NCBI GenBank assembly: GCA_023055505.1
Contig: JALIRH010000115.1
Coordinates: 310,001 to 374,000 of the forward strand
From: Callipepla californica brunnescens
Lineage: Eukaryota > Chordata > Aves > Galliformes > Odontophoridae
Direction: 5' to 3'
DNA length: 64,000 bases
Positions 1 through 11,900 of the stretch are shown in pieces (position 1 is the first letter of the stretch; each line of letters starts with the position of its first letter). The notes under the pieces are model-generated. The model did not search any database, had not been told where the DNA came from, and saw nothing but the letters and a program-made list of their open reading frames with translations. The position numbers and the translations under genes were made by a program.

Positions 1-419
1 AGCACGCAGCTGAATGAACTCAGTGCTACGACTGTCTAAAAATCACAGCCATCTTCACCTTCCATCACAGTGTCAGACACTTGGCACGCCCACGGCTCTG
101 CCTTATGACAGCAGTTAGGTTGACGGGTCACAGCTTACCCCATCCAACACAAACACGGCTCTTTTCCATTCGCATCCACGTTCCTGCACCTAGGGAGGAA
201 TAACCACACGCACCTGTGCAGGCTGGGAGATGAGCTGCTGGAGAGGAGTTAAATGGCATTTAACAAAGAAGAGGAAACCTATCAAACAAGGTTACAATTG
301 TATTTAATGCACATTTTGCTTTTAACAGCAATTTGCCAGCTGGAACAGCATAGAGCTTACAATGCTTAATTAGTGAAGAGGTTACAGCGCTTATAAAGTT
401 GTATCTAAAATATACCTTC

Positions 420-425
420 TTTATT
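420..425 (-). terminator. Candidate poly(A) signal for INSIG2 (distal)
   Basis: A second AATAAA on the minus strand, about 2.3 kb past the stop codon and followed by AT-rich sequence. It would suit a longer 3'UTR isoform, but use is unproven. Confidence 0.3.
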
Positions 426-1560
426 CTCTATTGAACAACATTTTAAAGACAGTCTGTAATTACATGCTATACAGTAGCAGCGTGTTCACACCACTACAGT
501 TAAGGCCATGTCTGCATTCTCATCTTGGACCTTTCTTCAGGGTTCGAACACATCAGCCATAAAATCACAATGCAATTTGAAAGTAAATGACACATCCAAG
601 ATCTCAATCTTGCATCAACTTCAGTCAAATAACAATAAACAATAAAACACATGTAGTAAAGGACTCCACCCAAATGTATTTTGGATGACTGCTGCCTTTG
701 CAAGACATGCTCAAAATTTCCAAAATGAAATTTAAAAGGTAGTTGACAGCACAGACTGATCGGGTTCAGATCATCCGAGTGCAAAGTGCTTTAAAGTGCG
801 TGCCACAAACGCACAGCCACCACTTCTCACGTACTGCACACATTTCGACACACACGAGGCTGCTGTGTACACACTGAGGCTGGCACGTGGAAGCAGCTCT
901 ATCGCCAGGTGACAATGAAACACGACTCGTCTCCAGTTGTACACACCTACTGGTCACAACGAAGGTGAACTGTTGGCCAAGTCAGCACGCTGGCAACTGA
1001 GGTACCGTGTTTTTCTCTAGTTAGCGTGTACCTTGATAACCCAAGAGGGACTCACCGCGCTGCCTACCAAACTGAAACCATTTGTTCAAGTGAAGAAGGC
1101 AGGTCAGGACAAATACTGTAGAGAAAGGACAAGATTTTTTTCTTAGTGGGATGCCAGAGCCTGCCTAAGGAAACTCACCTTCATGCCCAAAAGGTTTCTT
1201 TGTGTTATTCATTAAGTGATTTGTGCGATCACGTGGTCTAACTAAAAGAAAATATCTCCTCAGGATCCTAATGAAACACGTTCTACCTCAGTTTAGAGTA
1301 AAGAGCATCGACAAGTGCTTCCTTGAGCCCTCACCAAATGTAAGAGTGCTTTCTGGTGCAGAATTGTCCTGAAACCTTAATGGAAGAGCAGAGCTCCAAG
1401 AACCAAGTGCATCATTCGATTATGGTTTTTACACTTTTCTAATCAATACATTTTCCTTCTCTTGGAAGCACTCTATTGCACACTTTTCAGACCTAGAGTA
1501 AGCGTGTAAGACTGAAAAAGAGTTTCCTATTTCAAGCTTTGTGTACAATGCATATAGACC

Positions 1561-1566
1561 TTTATT
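1561..1566 (-). terminator. Candidate poly(A) signal for INSIG2 (proximal)
   Basis: The plus strand reads TTTATT, which is AATAAA on the INSIG2 strand, about 1.17 kb past the stop codon. Use is not demonstrated. Confidence 0.35.
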
Positions 1567-2739
1567 AATAAAAACTCATCTAAACATCTATTTGTTCTTT
1601 GGACCAACTCCGGTCTCCTTAGGTGACCGTAACATTTCTTATAAACCTTTCATAGAAGATTTAAAATATATACTTCAAGACAAATAACTAACCAACACAT
1701 TAAAACAACATTAACACAGAGATGGGAGGAAAACAAAGCAGAGACGTTTCACACCGAGTTCACTGCTGGCATAGGCTGGCAGAATCCTCTTCATATCTCC
1801 TTTCTGCTTTCTTGCACTGCTCTTTTCCCTCAGGATCTTTAAAGGGAGCTGCAAAGCCAGCATGAGGAAATTCCATGCGTGTCCACAACTGTGGGTCACA
1901 CTGAAGTCCTTCTCAAGAAGGCAATGGATTTAGAACGTGACCTATTTCAGCTCAGTCCTGTCAGACTGTGCACAGGCACCTGCAGAATAAGGATAACAGT
2001 ACCTCTCTACTTCAGAAAGCTGCTACGAGAACAATTTGAGTGCCTGGACCACAGTCACAGCAGTAAGGGCTACTTCAGAACCTAAAATACAGCCTCTGTC
2101 TTCCCTGCAAACAGAACAAGGAAAAGACAAGAGCTATCAGGAATAGCACTGGTAGTGGAGGTCTTTCTGACACCATGTGGTAGTGGCTGATTTAGCTCAG
2201 CGCTGTGAATGATAGTGTGTTAATAGGCAGAAATCAGTTACTTATTGCATCAAGGCCCACTTGCAATCCATAAATTTCTTAAATGCATTACTAGCTATCA
2301 TCGTGTAAAGAGAAACTCTTCATTCCTAAGTTTGAATTCCATTATTTTTTTTTTTCACTGAACAAATTCCTCAAAACTTTCAGGATAAAGTGAAGCAGAA
2401 GTTGCAGCTACAGAAACATAGTGCAAAGGTTCAGTTTGGCACTGCAACATCATGGACAGACAAGATGTTATGGTAAACTCAGCTTAGATTTGGAAAAAAA
2501 AAGAATCCTATAATCGAACCAACATTATCAAATGTATTGCATACTATTGTAACTTCACAGTAATCAAAAATCAGACATTAAGGTTTCTATAGAAGCAGCA
2601 ATCACAGATTGCAGTAAAATACACCACTGAAGGGAAAAAAAAATTGCATTTGGCAATTTCATAGTCAAGTGTTCCTTATGCTCCTCCAACAGTCATGTGT
2701 CAGACAGTTTCCTGCTTTAAAGGTGCACACTGTTTCTTC

Positions 2740-2781
2740 TCAGTCCTCGTGAGACTTCTCTGCAATAACTTTGCACTCATA
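2740..2781 (-). CDS. INSIG2: INSIG2 exon 6, coding part (codons 213-225 and stop)
   Basis: The acceptor TTTTTCAG is followed by 39 coding nt ([13 protein letters not shown]) and TGA at 2742-2740. The cytosolic tail keeps Cys215, reported as a ubiquitination site in mammalian Insig-2. The exon continues into the 3'UTR at lower coordinates. Confidence 0.95.
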   Translation of the reverse strand, partial: YECKVIAEKSHED

Positions 2782-5700
2782 CTGAAAAACAGAAGTTGGC
2801 AAAACAATAATTACGTATGTAACTAATAAAAAAAAGAACGCTACAAAGGGAAATTTTCTATAGTATAAGTCATGAAATAGCTTAACCTAGTTAAGTTTGG
2901 TCTCCCTAAGTTCTGAGCAAACAATGCTGGCTGTGATTTCCACCCCTCTGAGCAGCAGAAACAGCACAGACTCAGGAGTGGCTTGACTTCCCCCCAAACA
3001 CTTGTGTTTTAAGTGTGCACCTGAGCACACAGAGCAAAGCAATGAGCCAGGTTCCTATCAGAAGTGCTGATGGCTCACTAACCAAATCAAAAAGCAACAG
3101 TTACCAGTTTGTACCTCACCCCACACCCCCAGATGCAATGACTGACTGCAGTATGCACAAAGGAAGCAGTGACATGCAGATTCAAGTGTTCCTAGAAGGC
3201 AGCCAGTCCTCTCTCCACACTTACCATGGCCAGCTGCCTCCCAATATTGCCCATAGTTATTCCACCAGCAAAGAATATACATGGCAACCAGGAGCGAACG
3301 TATAGGAAATCCGGAGACGTGTATCTGGAAAAGAACAGCTCTGTAGCTCAAACTTGTGCCACATATAAAGGAGAGTTCTTCAATCTCAGGGAACAAACCT
3401 ACAAACTTACCTTACAGGACACCTCAACTCAAAATGCCACTATTATAGAAACTTAATTGCTTAAAGAAAACAACAAATGAGGCGTCTAATTGATTATAAT
3501 CCTATTTGTTGAAATTAAAACATCTCACCAGCTTACACTGTTGATAAAAGCAGCTATTCTACTGAAATAAGCAACTCCCAACTAAAGGTCTCAATACAGA
3601 GCTTTCACAAATGTATTTTATCCACCAAATTAAGTTATAGATATCACATCAAATTCTGCCTCTTCAGTTATTCTGGCTTTAAATAACAGCTTCCGGATAC
3701 TATTAGCCTCAAAGAAATACATACTTACTGATAAACTCCATTGTAAACCAGAAGCTGTGACACCAACGTGGCCAGGAAAGCAATTCCTACTCCAAGACCA
3801 AAGCCACTTCGTGATCTGTCAAATGTCCACCACAGCCCAATGGACAGGGCTGCTAACGTGAGAGACAACTGGATATTGTTGGCAAAATCCACTTTCTGTG
3901 GAGATTGTTAAGGAGAAGTATGGAGACACCAAATGCAAATGTGGTTTTCTTTCCTCTGTTCATCATATTTTAACACAACAGTTCTTCCCACCACAAACAA
4001 TGCAGTGCTAATTGTATCTGTTACCACACAGCTATAAAGTACAAGGAAATAAGCCTAGTAAATGTTGCCAGCACATCAGGAAACTACCAACTCAAAACAC
4101 TTCTTCACGTTTTAAAGGTCTTAGTACTGTAAAAGAGCAAAGCCTATATCCCTACCAACTAACACTGCTCTTCTAGATGCACAAAAGAAATGCACATTAC
4201 AGTTCAGTATGAGGACTTTCCATCCTTATCTGGTCCTTTATTACACTATGCATGAAATCTTCAGTCTGCCATCAGCCTCCTCTAAGTGCCAAAGATTTAC
4301 TGGAGAAAAAGAACAACAAAACTCATCACTCCTTCTTCTATTATGTGTAAATGACATGGTAGTTTGCATTCAGAGAAATGTTAAGTGCTTTCCTTAAAGT
4401 GAAATGTAGATAACATTACTGTGAAAGTATTCAACATTGAAAATCAGTTTTCATGAAACCTGCAATGAAAGCTTGAGTCACTCCCCACATATTTGTTTTT
4501 GTTTCACCTTCTTCAAAACGTTTTGGAAATAGGAACTCAACCTCACTATTTGTTTCCCAAATAGATTACTGAAAAGGAGGCTGTCAAGTCTCAAAAGCCT
4601 GAAAGCAAATCTGTGGGTTGAAAACATAAAATCGCTGTCCTACTTTCTCACAAAGGCCTGGAGAGAGCTACAGGAAATTAGAAAGAAGTTCAACTAATAA
4701 GTAAATTAATTAATTACAGGATAAAAATCAATACCATCAGAAAAAAATGTCAAATGAACAAAAACCACACCAAAGATGGCAATGCACAGAACTGGTAATA
4801 AACTGAAGAGACAGCTTTCTGGGAGGGCTGTCCAGGAGGAAACACAGACAGTACATTCATGTTATTCTGCAATATGCACAACAGCTGTTAGAAAACTGCA
4901 AGGCTTGTTGCAAATAACTTGAACTATGCAGAGAAACGCTGTCAATTCTCTTGCATTTTTACAAAGCAAGAAAGTTCTGTTCGCTCCCAGAACAGGTACA
5001 GTCCAAGGCTGGTGAGAACCACAGGACTACATTAACAGATCTTCAACCAAAATAACAAACAGGGTTGGTGAGAGACACCACGAATGACTCAACCTCAACA
5101 GCTCCAGCTTGTCTGGCCATGCTGGATTGGTTTTGCTCCCACAAGCCATCCTAGCAACAACAACAAAAATATCTAAGGGCCACCTCAGTATGAGCTCTGT
5201 CAGCTCTCACATCATTCACTGAACCCGTGCTCTTTCTTTTCTTGGAAATTCTTAGCACTCCCACCACAAATTTCTGCTGTGTTGGAGCTGACAGCGAAAG
5301 GAATGAGTTTCAGAGAACACAAATATTCTTTCAAATCAGTTTATACCACAGGAAAGGTAACTATCCTCTCAGCATCGAGGCCTCATCTGTGGAAGGGGTA
5401 ATACCTGAAAAAAGTGGTGTGCAGTCCTGGTATTACCCAGTCCTAACACTCCCCAGCTCTTCACAAAGCAGTCATGCTTCACTGGTGACCTCAAGACTGG
5501 GTTTCAACTTTTAACTACAGTGTTAAAAGAAAATCAAACCATGAATTCAAGGCACTTTTCTGTAACACGCATCATGTAAGCAGTTCCCTGCACTTAATTT
5601 TTCAGAGAAAATAAAGACTAAAAGACAAAGCCCAAGGCTGAGAAACTTCTAACTAAAAGAAGGACTTTGCCAAACCAAACCAGATGAGAGTTACCATCTC

Positions 5701-8012
5701 CAGTAATGCTATGACAGTTCAACACTAAGACACATTCTGCATTTCCTCTGCAAACATGCTGCACATCACATTTCTAACAACTCACAGTGAGTGACGACGT
5801 AAGCTTTGCTACCCTGGAAAGCAATTTCTTACTGCCAGTTTCAGTGGAATATAGGATACAGCGCTGGCATGATTTATTCCCACAAAGACTGCTACACATC
5901 GCATCACACTGGACCATTCCCTCTTGAACTTATGTGGCTCTCCCAGATGTCTGTCCATGCATGGGTACAATAACCCAATCACAGCTGTGGAAACACAAAA
6001 GAAGAAAGGCCAAAAAACAAAATTAAAGCGCTGGTAATATTTAACTAAAACAAAGATCACCTTGCCTTTGAGAATTACTGTAACCAAAACAAATCCTTTA
6101 AAGCAGACAGGATACAAAACACACACTGTAAAAAGAAGAAAAGAACAGTAATTGAAACAATGTCATGGTTTTCACAGGCCCTGCAGAGCTGTTCAGCATC
6201 ATCTTCAGGCAGACCAGCAGCAGCATTAAGACTGAGCCAACTAGAGGATCGAAGAGCTCTACACCATACCAGCATATGCACTCCCTTAGTGGAGTCCAAA
6301 AAGAGCACCATTGAGGAAAATGAACCATGAGTAAAGCCAGAGAGGAAAACAAATCCTCCATGAGCAGTTTTCTTGCCAATCAGGCCAAACTGATGACTAA
6401 TAACAGGGAAGAATGAAAGGCTCTCTCTGACAGCAGCCCTGACTGCCCTTGACTGTAAACATGCAAAACATCTTTATTTTGTTCATAATAATAAACCACG
6501 CTGCAAAGAAATGTTTATGTCAGTTCCAGAAAGCTGTACAAGTCAAAAATGGTAACAGAGCAGATGAAATATCAGCGTTTAGCATAGAGCTTGTCTGCAT
6601 GTATGCTAGCAAGGGAGACGAGGAAAGAAAATTGAAGAAAGTCTGACCATATTTACCAGGAGTCACTCCAGCGGGGAAAAAAACATAAAATCAATTAAGC
6701 TCTATCTTTAAATCAGGTGATGTAAAAGCAAGTAGTGCAAATACCTAGCAGGAGATTGCATTTTACAAACAATATCCATCAAGATCAATTACATGAGTAG
6801 AAAAATAATACCCTCACACATTACCATCAGCAAAACAGTGATATCAACTCAAAAGCTCATTTACTGACTCATGTTGATACCCGGAGAAGTAAGTTTTGAT
6901 AAGATTGAGAAGCTCTCTCTATAAAGATACTGTCTTTACTGGGAAAGTTCACTAAATCAGAATCCTTCAATCCTGGCTACTAAGAATATTCCCCCTAGTG
7001 AAGCATAGAACTGACCCCTGTGATCGATAATCTTCGAAGACATGCAGAAAGCTTGATCCCATCATACACGAAGGTGAAAGAAAACGGGCTATTCCTTACT
7101 GCATACAGCAGACAACTCACTCACACTAGCTCCCAAACCACACAGAAAAGCCTCTACTCCCTAAGTGATCAAGGGAGAAAGAGTGTGTTCACATCACCTG
7201 AGTGGATACACAGATCTAACCGAGGTGCTCTGTGCTGTAACGTGCTGCCACAACTGTGCACACTGCATATCTTGTACTCCCTGAGAAGCAGTCAGGGCTC
7301 CGAGTCTTACAGAGATAAAACAATTCCTCAAACCGAGCTGAGGAATACATGGAAAGCTGGAACACACAGCGGAGCATTACTCAGGGTGCTTCGCTTTGCT
7401 TGAAGCATGCTACAGCGTGTAGAACCATCTGATAAACGCAGTGCCTGCAGAGCACACTGCTGTAACCCAGCCCTGAAGTCACGCGTTGCACCACCTTCTA
7501 TAAGCTAATAAAACTGTACTCTAACCCAGCAGATAAATAAAAGTTTGTGCTCTCCTAACAGTATTACAGCGTAGCAAGTTCACAGAGTAATAATTTCTGG
7601 ATACGTGTATGCCTATCTGTGAATATTCAGGGTGGTCAGGATAGCATCAGAAAGAGCAAACTTGCTGGAAGACTCACTTTTAACTCTCACATCTTTCACA
7701 TAGAGAACTATAACTCCCTACCCAACCTCTCATCTCCACACCAGGTGTACATACACAACTGAACTTACCTGACGCTGTGCCACAGCAAGGTGGGACCCAC
7801 CAAGCTGAGGAGAAGATGCTTGTGATCACATCAGGAGGGAAGAGAGTAACGTTTCTCTGGATCTGAAGCAAGTTTAACACTAACGCAAGAAATACGCCAA
7901 TAAAAAACAGCACTACGCCACGAATTACCAAATTCATGCCACGACTGGTCACGGATGAAATGTATGGACCACACTTTTTTGGTAATGCTGGCTTTGCATC
8001 ATTTTCTGCCAT
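2740..8012 (-). CDS. INSIG2: INSIG2, insulin-induced gene 2 protein (complete CDS, five coding exons)
   Basis: Joining 8012-7769, 5984-5860, 3895-3729, 3324-3225 and 2781-2740 gives 225 codons plus TGA with no frame break, the usual vertebrate INSIG2 length. INSIG2 is a polytopic ER membrane protein. With oxysterol bound it holds SCAP-SREBP in the ER, and it recruits ubiquitin ligases to HMG-CoA reductase. Visible landmarks are a short cytosolic N-terminus with [12 protein letters not shown] (12-23), a first membrane segment near 28-50 ([20 protein letters not shown]), the conserved [13 protein letters not shown], and [10 protein letters not shown] (145-154). That last motif contains Asp149, equivalent to the SCAP-binding Asp205 of INSIG1, and Ser151, the site reported to be phosphorylated by PCK1 in mammals. 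Further hydrophobic segments follow to about 206, and Cys215 lies in the tail. The tail ends SHED where I recall SHQE in human. The start codon has a good context (G at -3, G at +4). Every intron is GT-AG. Family assignment is very secure. Confidence 0.97.
3225..3324 (-). CDS. INSIG2: INSIG2 exon 5 (codons 179-212)
   Basis: 100 nt between acceptor TTTTCCAG and donor GTAAGT. It encodes the last membrane segment, with [25 protein letters not shown] and GRQLAM, ending on a codon boundary. Confidence 0.96.
3729..3895 (-). CDS. INSIG2: INSIG2 exon 4 (codons 124-178)
   Basis: 167 nt between acceptor CTCCACAG and donor GTAAGT. It encodes KVDFANN, then two membrane segments around [10 protein letters not shown], ending at GVY plus two bases of Gln179. 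It contains Asp149 and Ser151. The reading phase matches both neighbouring exons. Confidence 0.96.
5860..5984 (-). CDS. INSIG2: INSIG2 exon 3 (codons 82-123)
   Basis: 125 nt between acceptor TTTCCACAG and donor GTATCC. It completes Ala82 and encodes the second and third membrane segments, including [18 protein letters not shown] and [12 protein letters not shown]. It ends on a codon boundary. The +1 to +6 donor GTATCC is weaker than the other INSIG2 donors. Confidence 0.95.
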
Positions 8013-8099
8013 GACTTCTTATGCTCTCAGAGACGTCCAACAGGCTCACTGAGGAGGATTCACTTGTAGTTGGTGTTTCAATTAGGAGACACCCAAACC
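7769..8099 (-). CDS. INSIG2: INSIG2 exon 2 (5'UTR end plus codons 1-81)
   Basis: The acceptor is a pyrimidine tract plus AG at 8101-8100. Coding starts at ATG 8012-8010 and runs to 7769, where a strong donor (GTAAG) follows. It encodes the N-terminus and first membrane segment and ends one base into the Ala82 codon. The 87 nt before the ATG are 5'UTR and include the inferred upstream-ORF stop at 8080-8078. Confidence 0.93.
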
Positions 8100-11000
8100 C
8101 TGAAAAACAATAAGACAAGGGTGAAAAATACAGGCAGACAAATAAATCTGGAGATATACTGAATTTTCTGAAGGGGCAATCAGTTCCTTGAGAGCAGGAA
8201 CGACCAAAAACACCTTAAAGTTTTACAAACAGCTGTCCATTACGAGACAATGGGATGGGACAGGCAGGAATAAAAATCACAGCGATGAAACAAAACTGAT
8301 ATCAGATGGGAGATAGGCTCGCCTCATAGCAACAATAAATTTTGTTTTGCTTCCCTCGTTTAGATAACAACTGGAGATTACGTAATTCAGAAGCACATCA
8401 CACAAACCCTCAGCTTCGAGACAGCCACGGGGGTTCACAGATCTCTCTCCTTGAGAAGCCAGAAAACATTTCTCAATTGGAATGTAAGATCTGAGAAGTA
8501 GTTTTCAGGATGGAGTCAAAATTCCAGCGATCCCACAGCATAACCCCAGACACAGAGCAAGTCACTTGGCCAACTGGAGAAGTAACCTTAGACAAAACCA
8601 AAACAACACACATTTTGTCTAAAGTACCATACGTGATTGCTGCTTGAATTGCAAACAGGCACGAAAGAATCTGAGAGCAAAGGGAAGAAGGAGCTCCACC
8701 TGCCCATGCCTGGGATAGCTTTCTGTATGAGTAACTGCAGGCAGAGCTCCCATCCCAGCCCCTCTTCTTGAAAAAACAAAAGCTGTCAATCAAGAGTCAT
8801 GTTCTACATGGACTCAGTGCCACACTCGTGTACAACAACAATTTTGATAGACAGCTTAGCCACCTGGAACCTAAAAAAAAAAACAAAACAACACAACAAA
8901 CAAACAGAAAGCCCTGACAATGTTTTTAAATCTGGAGCTGCCAACTGGTGGCGGCTCCTGTTTAACTCTTACTTATGGCCATGTGGATGGCAGAGGAGCA
9001 CAACAGGGGCTGCAGCCTTCCCCGTCCACGCTGGCTGACCCATCAGCACAGTGCAGAGGCTGCCCTACACTTTTACTAACCCAACGTCAAAAGTCAAGGA
9101 CTGATTAAGACACAAATAGCTCCAACAAAGATGAGAGGCCGTGCTGCAGCATCCTCCAGCACTGCTTCTTCCAAGAAGCGACACAAAAGCGTTCAAATCA
9201 CACGCAACTTCCTGCTGGCAGTTTGGGGAGGCAGCAGTCCTCCCCAAAAAACAAGAGACCTCTTCTGCCTGGCTGCTTCTGAATGGTGTTTGTAATCACA
9301 GACACAGCCTGGTGAGGTGGAGGGGGAAGAGGGCAACCAGGGTGCCTGGTTCTGAGTCAGCAGCCTGACATCTGCAGCAGGGCTGGCATCTGCAGCACTT
9401 CCTTCCAGCAAAAAGGAGGTACTCCAGCTTTTGTTTTCCCCTCCTCTGGATGGCACGGCAGTAGAGCTGAGATAACACATTTAGCCTCCAGGAAAGAAAG
9501 CAGGGAATGGCATATAAATCACACCTTCAGCTGAAAACCTCCCCTGCCCCGGGGACTTTGTGCACCAATGGTGGCAGGAATAGACACAATTCTCAGGGGA
9601 AGTCTTAAACACACAATATCAGAGACGCTCCTTATCTTCTTCTTTCCTAGGAAAACACACTCAATTTTCCTCATCATCCCAACAGCTCTTGGCACTTCTG
9701 AAGTCTGAACATTCCTTCTTTGATATTGCATGAACAGAGCTGATACATACAACTCCACACGCAGATCTCACGGCCTTGCACAAGAAAGTTCCCACTTGTG
9801 TGTGTCTACTTAAGTTCTGCTACAGCACCTGGTTCACTTATTTTTTTCCTCTCCCATAAAGTAGCAGCCCACATCCCGTGATCCCTACACATCCTGTGAG
9901 CCATCACTACACCTGAGTCTTTCTTTCCTTCTGTTGGCAGACTCCTGCTTCTCAGTGCCAGCCCCAAACCTTGCACACTGGATTTAACCCCATGCATATT
10001 ACTCTGACTCTCAACGTCATTCCATCTTTCCTGTAGGATATCCATCCTCTTTGACCCTGTGAACATTTCCCAACTTCCAAGTCATCAGCAAATATCAATA
10101 CTATGATCCTACCATGCACAAAGTCATCAACTAAAGCATTAAGCAAGACCAACTCAACTCCCAATCTTTGAGGAAATCTATTAATAATTTCCCTGCAGCA
10201 ATTATTTCCCTATTTTATAACCATCTCTTGATATCTCCCTCTAACAAGACTCTGCTTCTTGTAATTCTTTGAATACAATAGTCTCCAGCTTAATTAAGAA
10301 CCATCAGCTGTCCCATGTGGCACGACGTAAAATGTTTTACTTATGCAAAAATCGATCAGATCTTACTTTTCTTTTCCTTTCCCCAGAATGCTGATAAACA
10401 GATAAATGTCCAGTTTCACTCAGACTCCACTTTCAGAATACTGAAAAATGCATCTACCCAATTTCTCACTTAATACATCATTTGGCAAATAGACAATACT
10501 TAATTGTGAAGGTTTATCAGAACATTACGGGGCTTTTCGATGCCAGAGGACGGGTTGCTGCTTTTTGTACAGCTCCTGCAGCTGGAAGCCATTCAAGGCA
10601 CTGCAGACTCACAGTGAGACTTCTACCAGGAGGCAAACAGCCCTATGGGCACAAGGACACTTGTGGTGGGCACACGCCAATGAACGTGCTAGGAACAAGT
10701 AATGCCAGCTCTCCCAGTGACTTTTGCCCTGGTTTCTCACCGTATGCGTGTTGTTCCCATTTATTCTATTACATATTCTGAATTTTCTCCATTGATTGGC
10801 TCCTGGAATACCACAAACAGAGAAATTGAGGAGAAGAGAAAGGTATATACCGACCAAACCCAACGTCAGGGCTCTGACAGCCTGGATTTAGGATTCTCAG
10901 GCACAGCACACACTTGCACACCAAAGTATTTACTGCTGGCTCCTTCAATGTAGATGGAAATCAAGATATCAGCTCCTTCTTCTGGGCTGGGAGCTGGTGT

Positions 11001-11757
11001 GAGCACAGATGGGTGAGCCAGTCTGCCTCCTTTCAAGCCTTGTATTTCACCCAGGGTTTCCATTCTGATGGAACCCTCCATCTACGGAACCAACACTACT
11101 TCTGAGACACTGTCTCATGGAAATGAATATTCAAAGCTACAGAAGCACTCAGCAACTGGCAGGCTTGGCACTTTTACCAAGTCTCTGCTCCGCTCTCCCT
11201 CTCTGGTGGCACACAGCCCCAGCCCAAACTTTTTAGCATAGCAAATACACCAGGTACGGTCTGCATGGAAACTGCGTGACGCCCGGCCTTAACAAAGTTA
11301 ACGAGAAAACTATCAGCCCAGACCTTTGAAAGCACTCAGTCACTTCACTAGCTTTTAATTACAAACGCAAACACTCCCCGTGCTCAGGAAGAGCTGCTGC
11401 ACAACGCTTTCCCCCCCCGATAAGACGCACTATTAACAGCTCAGCGCAGCGGAAGGGATGCATGGCAGCGGGCGGGGAAACAACGGGACACCACCACCCG
11501 TGCCCGAGGCAGCACCAACCCCACTCCTAAGGGCACGGGGCTGAGCAGCCCACCGCCCTGACACCCCCGAGCGCCAGCAGGCAGCAGGCCCGGCCGGGGG
11601 CTCGGCGCTTCCAGGGGGCAGCTCCAACCCGAGCCCCTCCGTGCCGCCCCCTCCCTCAGCGGCCGCCGCCACAGCTGCGAGCCGCCCTCAGCCCGGCCCG
11701 GCCCGGCCCGGCCGCCTCCCCCCTCGGCGCGGGCGCCACCGCAGCCCCGGGACTCAC
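8100..11757 (-). other. INSIG2: INSIG2 intron 1 (inferred)
   Basis: It lies between the inferred non-coding exon 1 and exon 2. It contains a probable ancient LINE relic at 9850-10400 and is otherwise unremarkable. Mammalian Insig2 has alternative non-coding first exons (Insig-2a and -2b), so a second promoter inside this intron is possible, but I cannot point to one. Confidence 0.6.
9850..10400 (-). mobile_element. Probable ancient, highly diverged LINE relic
   Basis: The order and wording of this segment (for example AAGTCATCAGCAAATATCA near 10079, then AAGCATTAAGCAAGACC) recall the antisense of an old amniote CR1-like LINE. All frames are broken. The judgement rests on memory of consensus structure, not an alignment, so both the boundaries and the family are uncertain. 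Confidence 0.35.
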
Positions 11758-11900
11758 TCGGCCTCCGCCATCTTCTCCTCCCGCGCCAGTCCCCGCCCCG
11801 CGCAGCCTGCGCAGCCTCCCGCCGCCGGGGCCGGGCTGCGAGCTTCGGGCGGAGGGTTGGGACGCGGGCCTTTGTGTGGCACGGTTACGCGTCGAATTTG
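11440..11900 (-). promoter_or_regulatory. INSIG2: INSIG2 CpG-island promoter and non-coding exon 1
   Basis: This block is strongly GC- and CpG-rich against AT-rich flanks. It contains a donor-like GTGAGT on the minus strand at 11757-11752, so exon 1 probably ends at 11758. A paired TGCGCAG/GCGCAG (NRF1-like) lies near 11800-11815, with many GC boxes and no clear TATA box. The transcription start is probably within a few tens of bases of the YY1/TISU motif at 11764-11775. Overlapping long frames here are composition artefacts. Confidence 0.75.
11764..11775 (-). promoter_or_regulatory. YY1 / TISU-type element
   Basis: The minus strand reads GAAGATGGCGGA, 11 of 12 positions matching the TISU consensus SAASATGGCGGC and containing the YY1 core AAGATGGCGG. 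TISU elements in vertebrates join YY1-dependent transcription with translation start on very short leaders. Here the ATG (11771-11769) does not start INSIG2. It opens a short upstream ORF. Confidence 0.6.

Larger units (their letters stand above)
1..2739 (-). other. INSIG2: Probable INSIG2 3'UTR and downstream flank
   Basis: This sequence follows the INSIG2 stop codon on the minus strand. It is AT-rich and has no ORF that resembles a known protein. The transcript end cannot be fixed from sequence alone. Minus-strand AATAAA signals occur at 1561-1566 and 420-425, so the 3'UTR could be about 1.2 kb or about 2.3 kb. No dispersed repeat is recognised here. Confidence 0.5.
3325..7768 (-). other. 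INSIG2: INSIG2 introns 2, 3 and 4 (with exons 3 and 4 between them)
   Basis: Introns are 7768-5985, 5859-3896 and 3728-3325. Apart from exons 3 and 4 I see only AT-rich intronic sequence, with no recognisable repeat and no credible additional exon. Intron 5 (3224-2782) is likewise plain. Confidence 0.8.
8078..11771 (-). other. Inferred 11-codon upstream ORF of INSIG2 (spliced)
   Basis: If exon 1 ends at 11758 and joins exon 2 at 8099, the exon-1 ATG reads MAEAEVWVSPN and stops at TGA 8080-8078. The INSIG2 ATG lies 65 nt downstream of that stop. The upstream ATG has a strong context (A at -3, G at +4), so it could reduce INSIG2 translation. It depends on the inferred exon 1 and on transcription starting upstream of 11771. 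Confidence 0.45.

Noticed and set aside
540..560. tRNA B-box-like GGTTCGAA (also near 53998)
   Set aside because: No matching A box or cloverleaf arms around either site.
3015..3456. Plus-strand frames opposite INSIG2 exon 5
   Set aside because: Shadow frames antisense to a confirmed exon.
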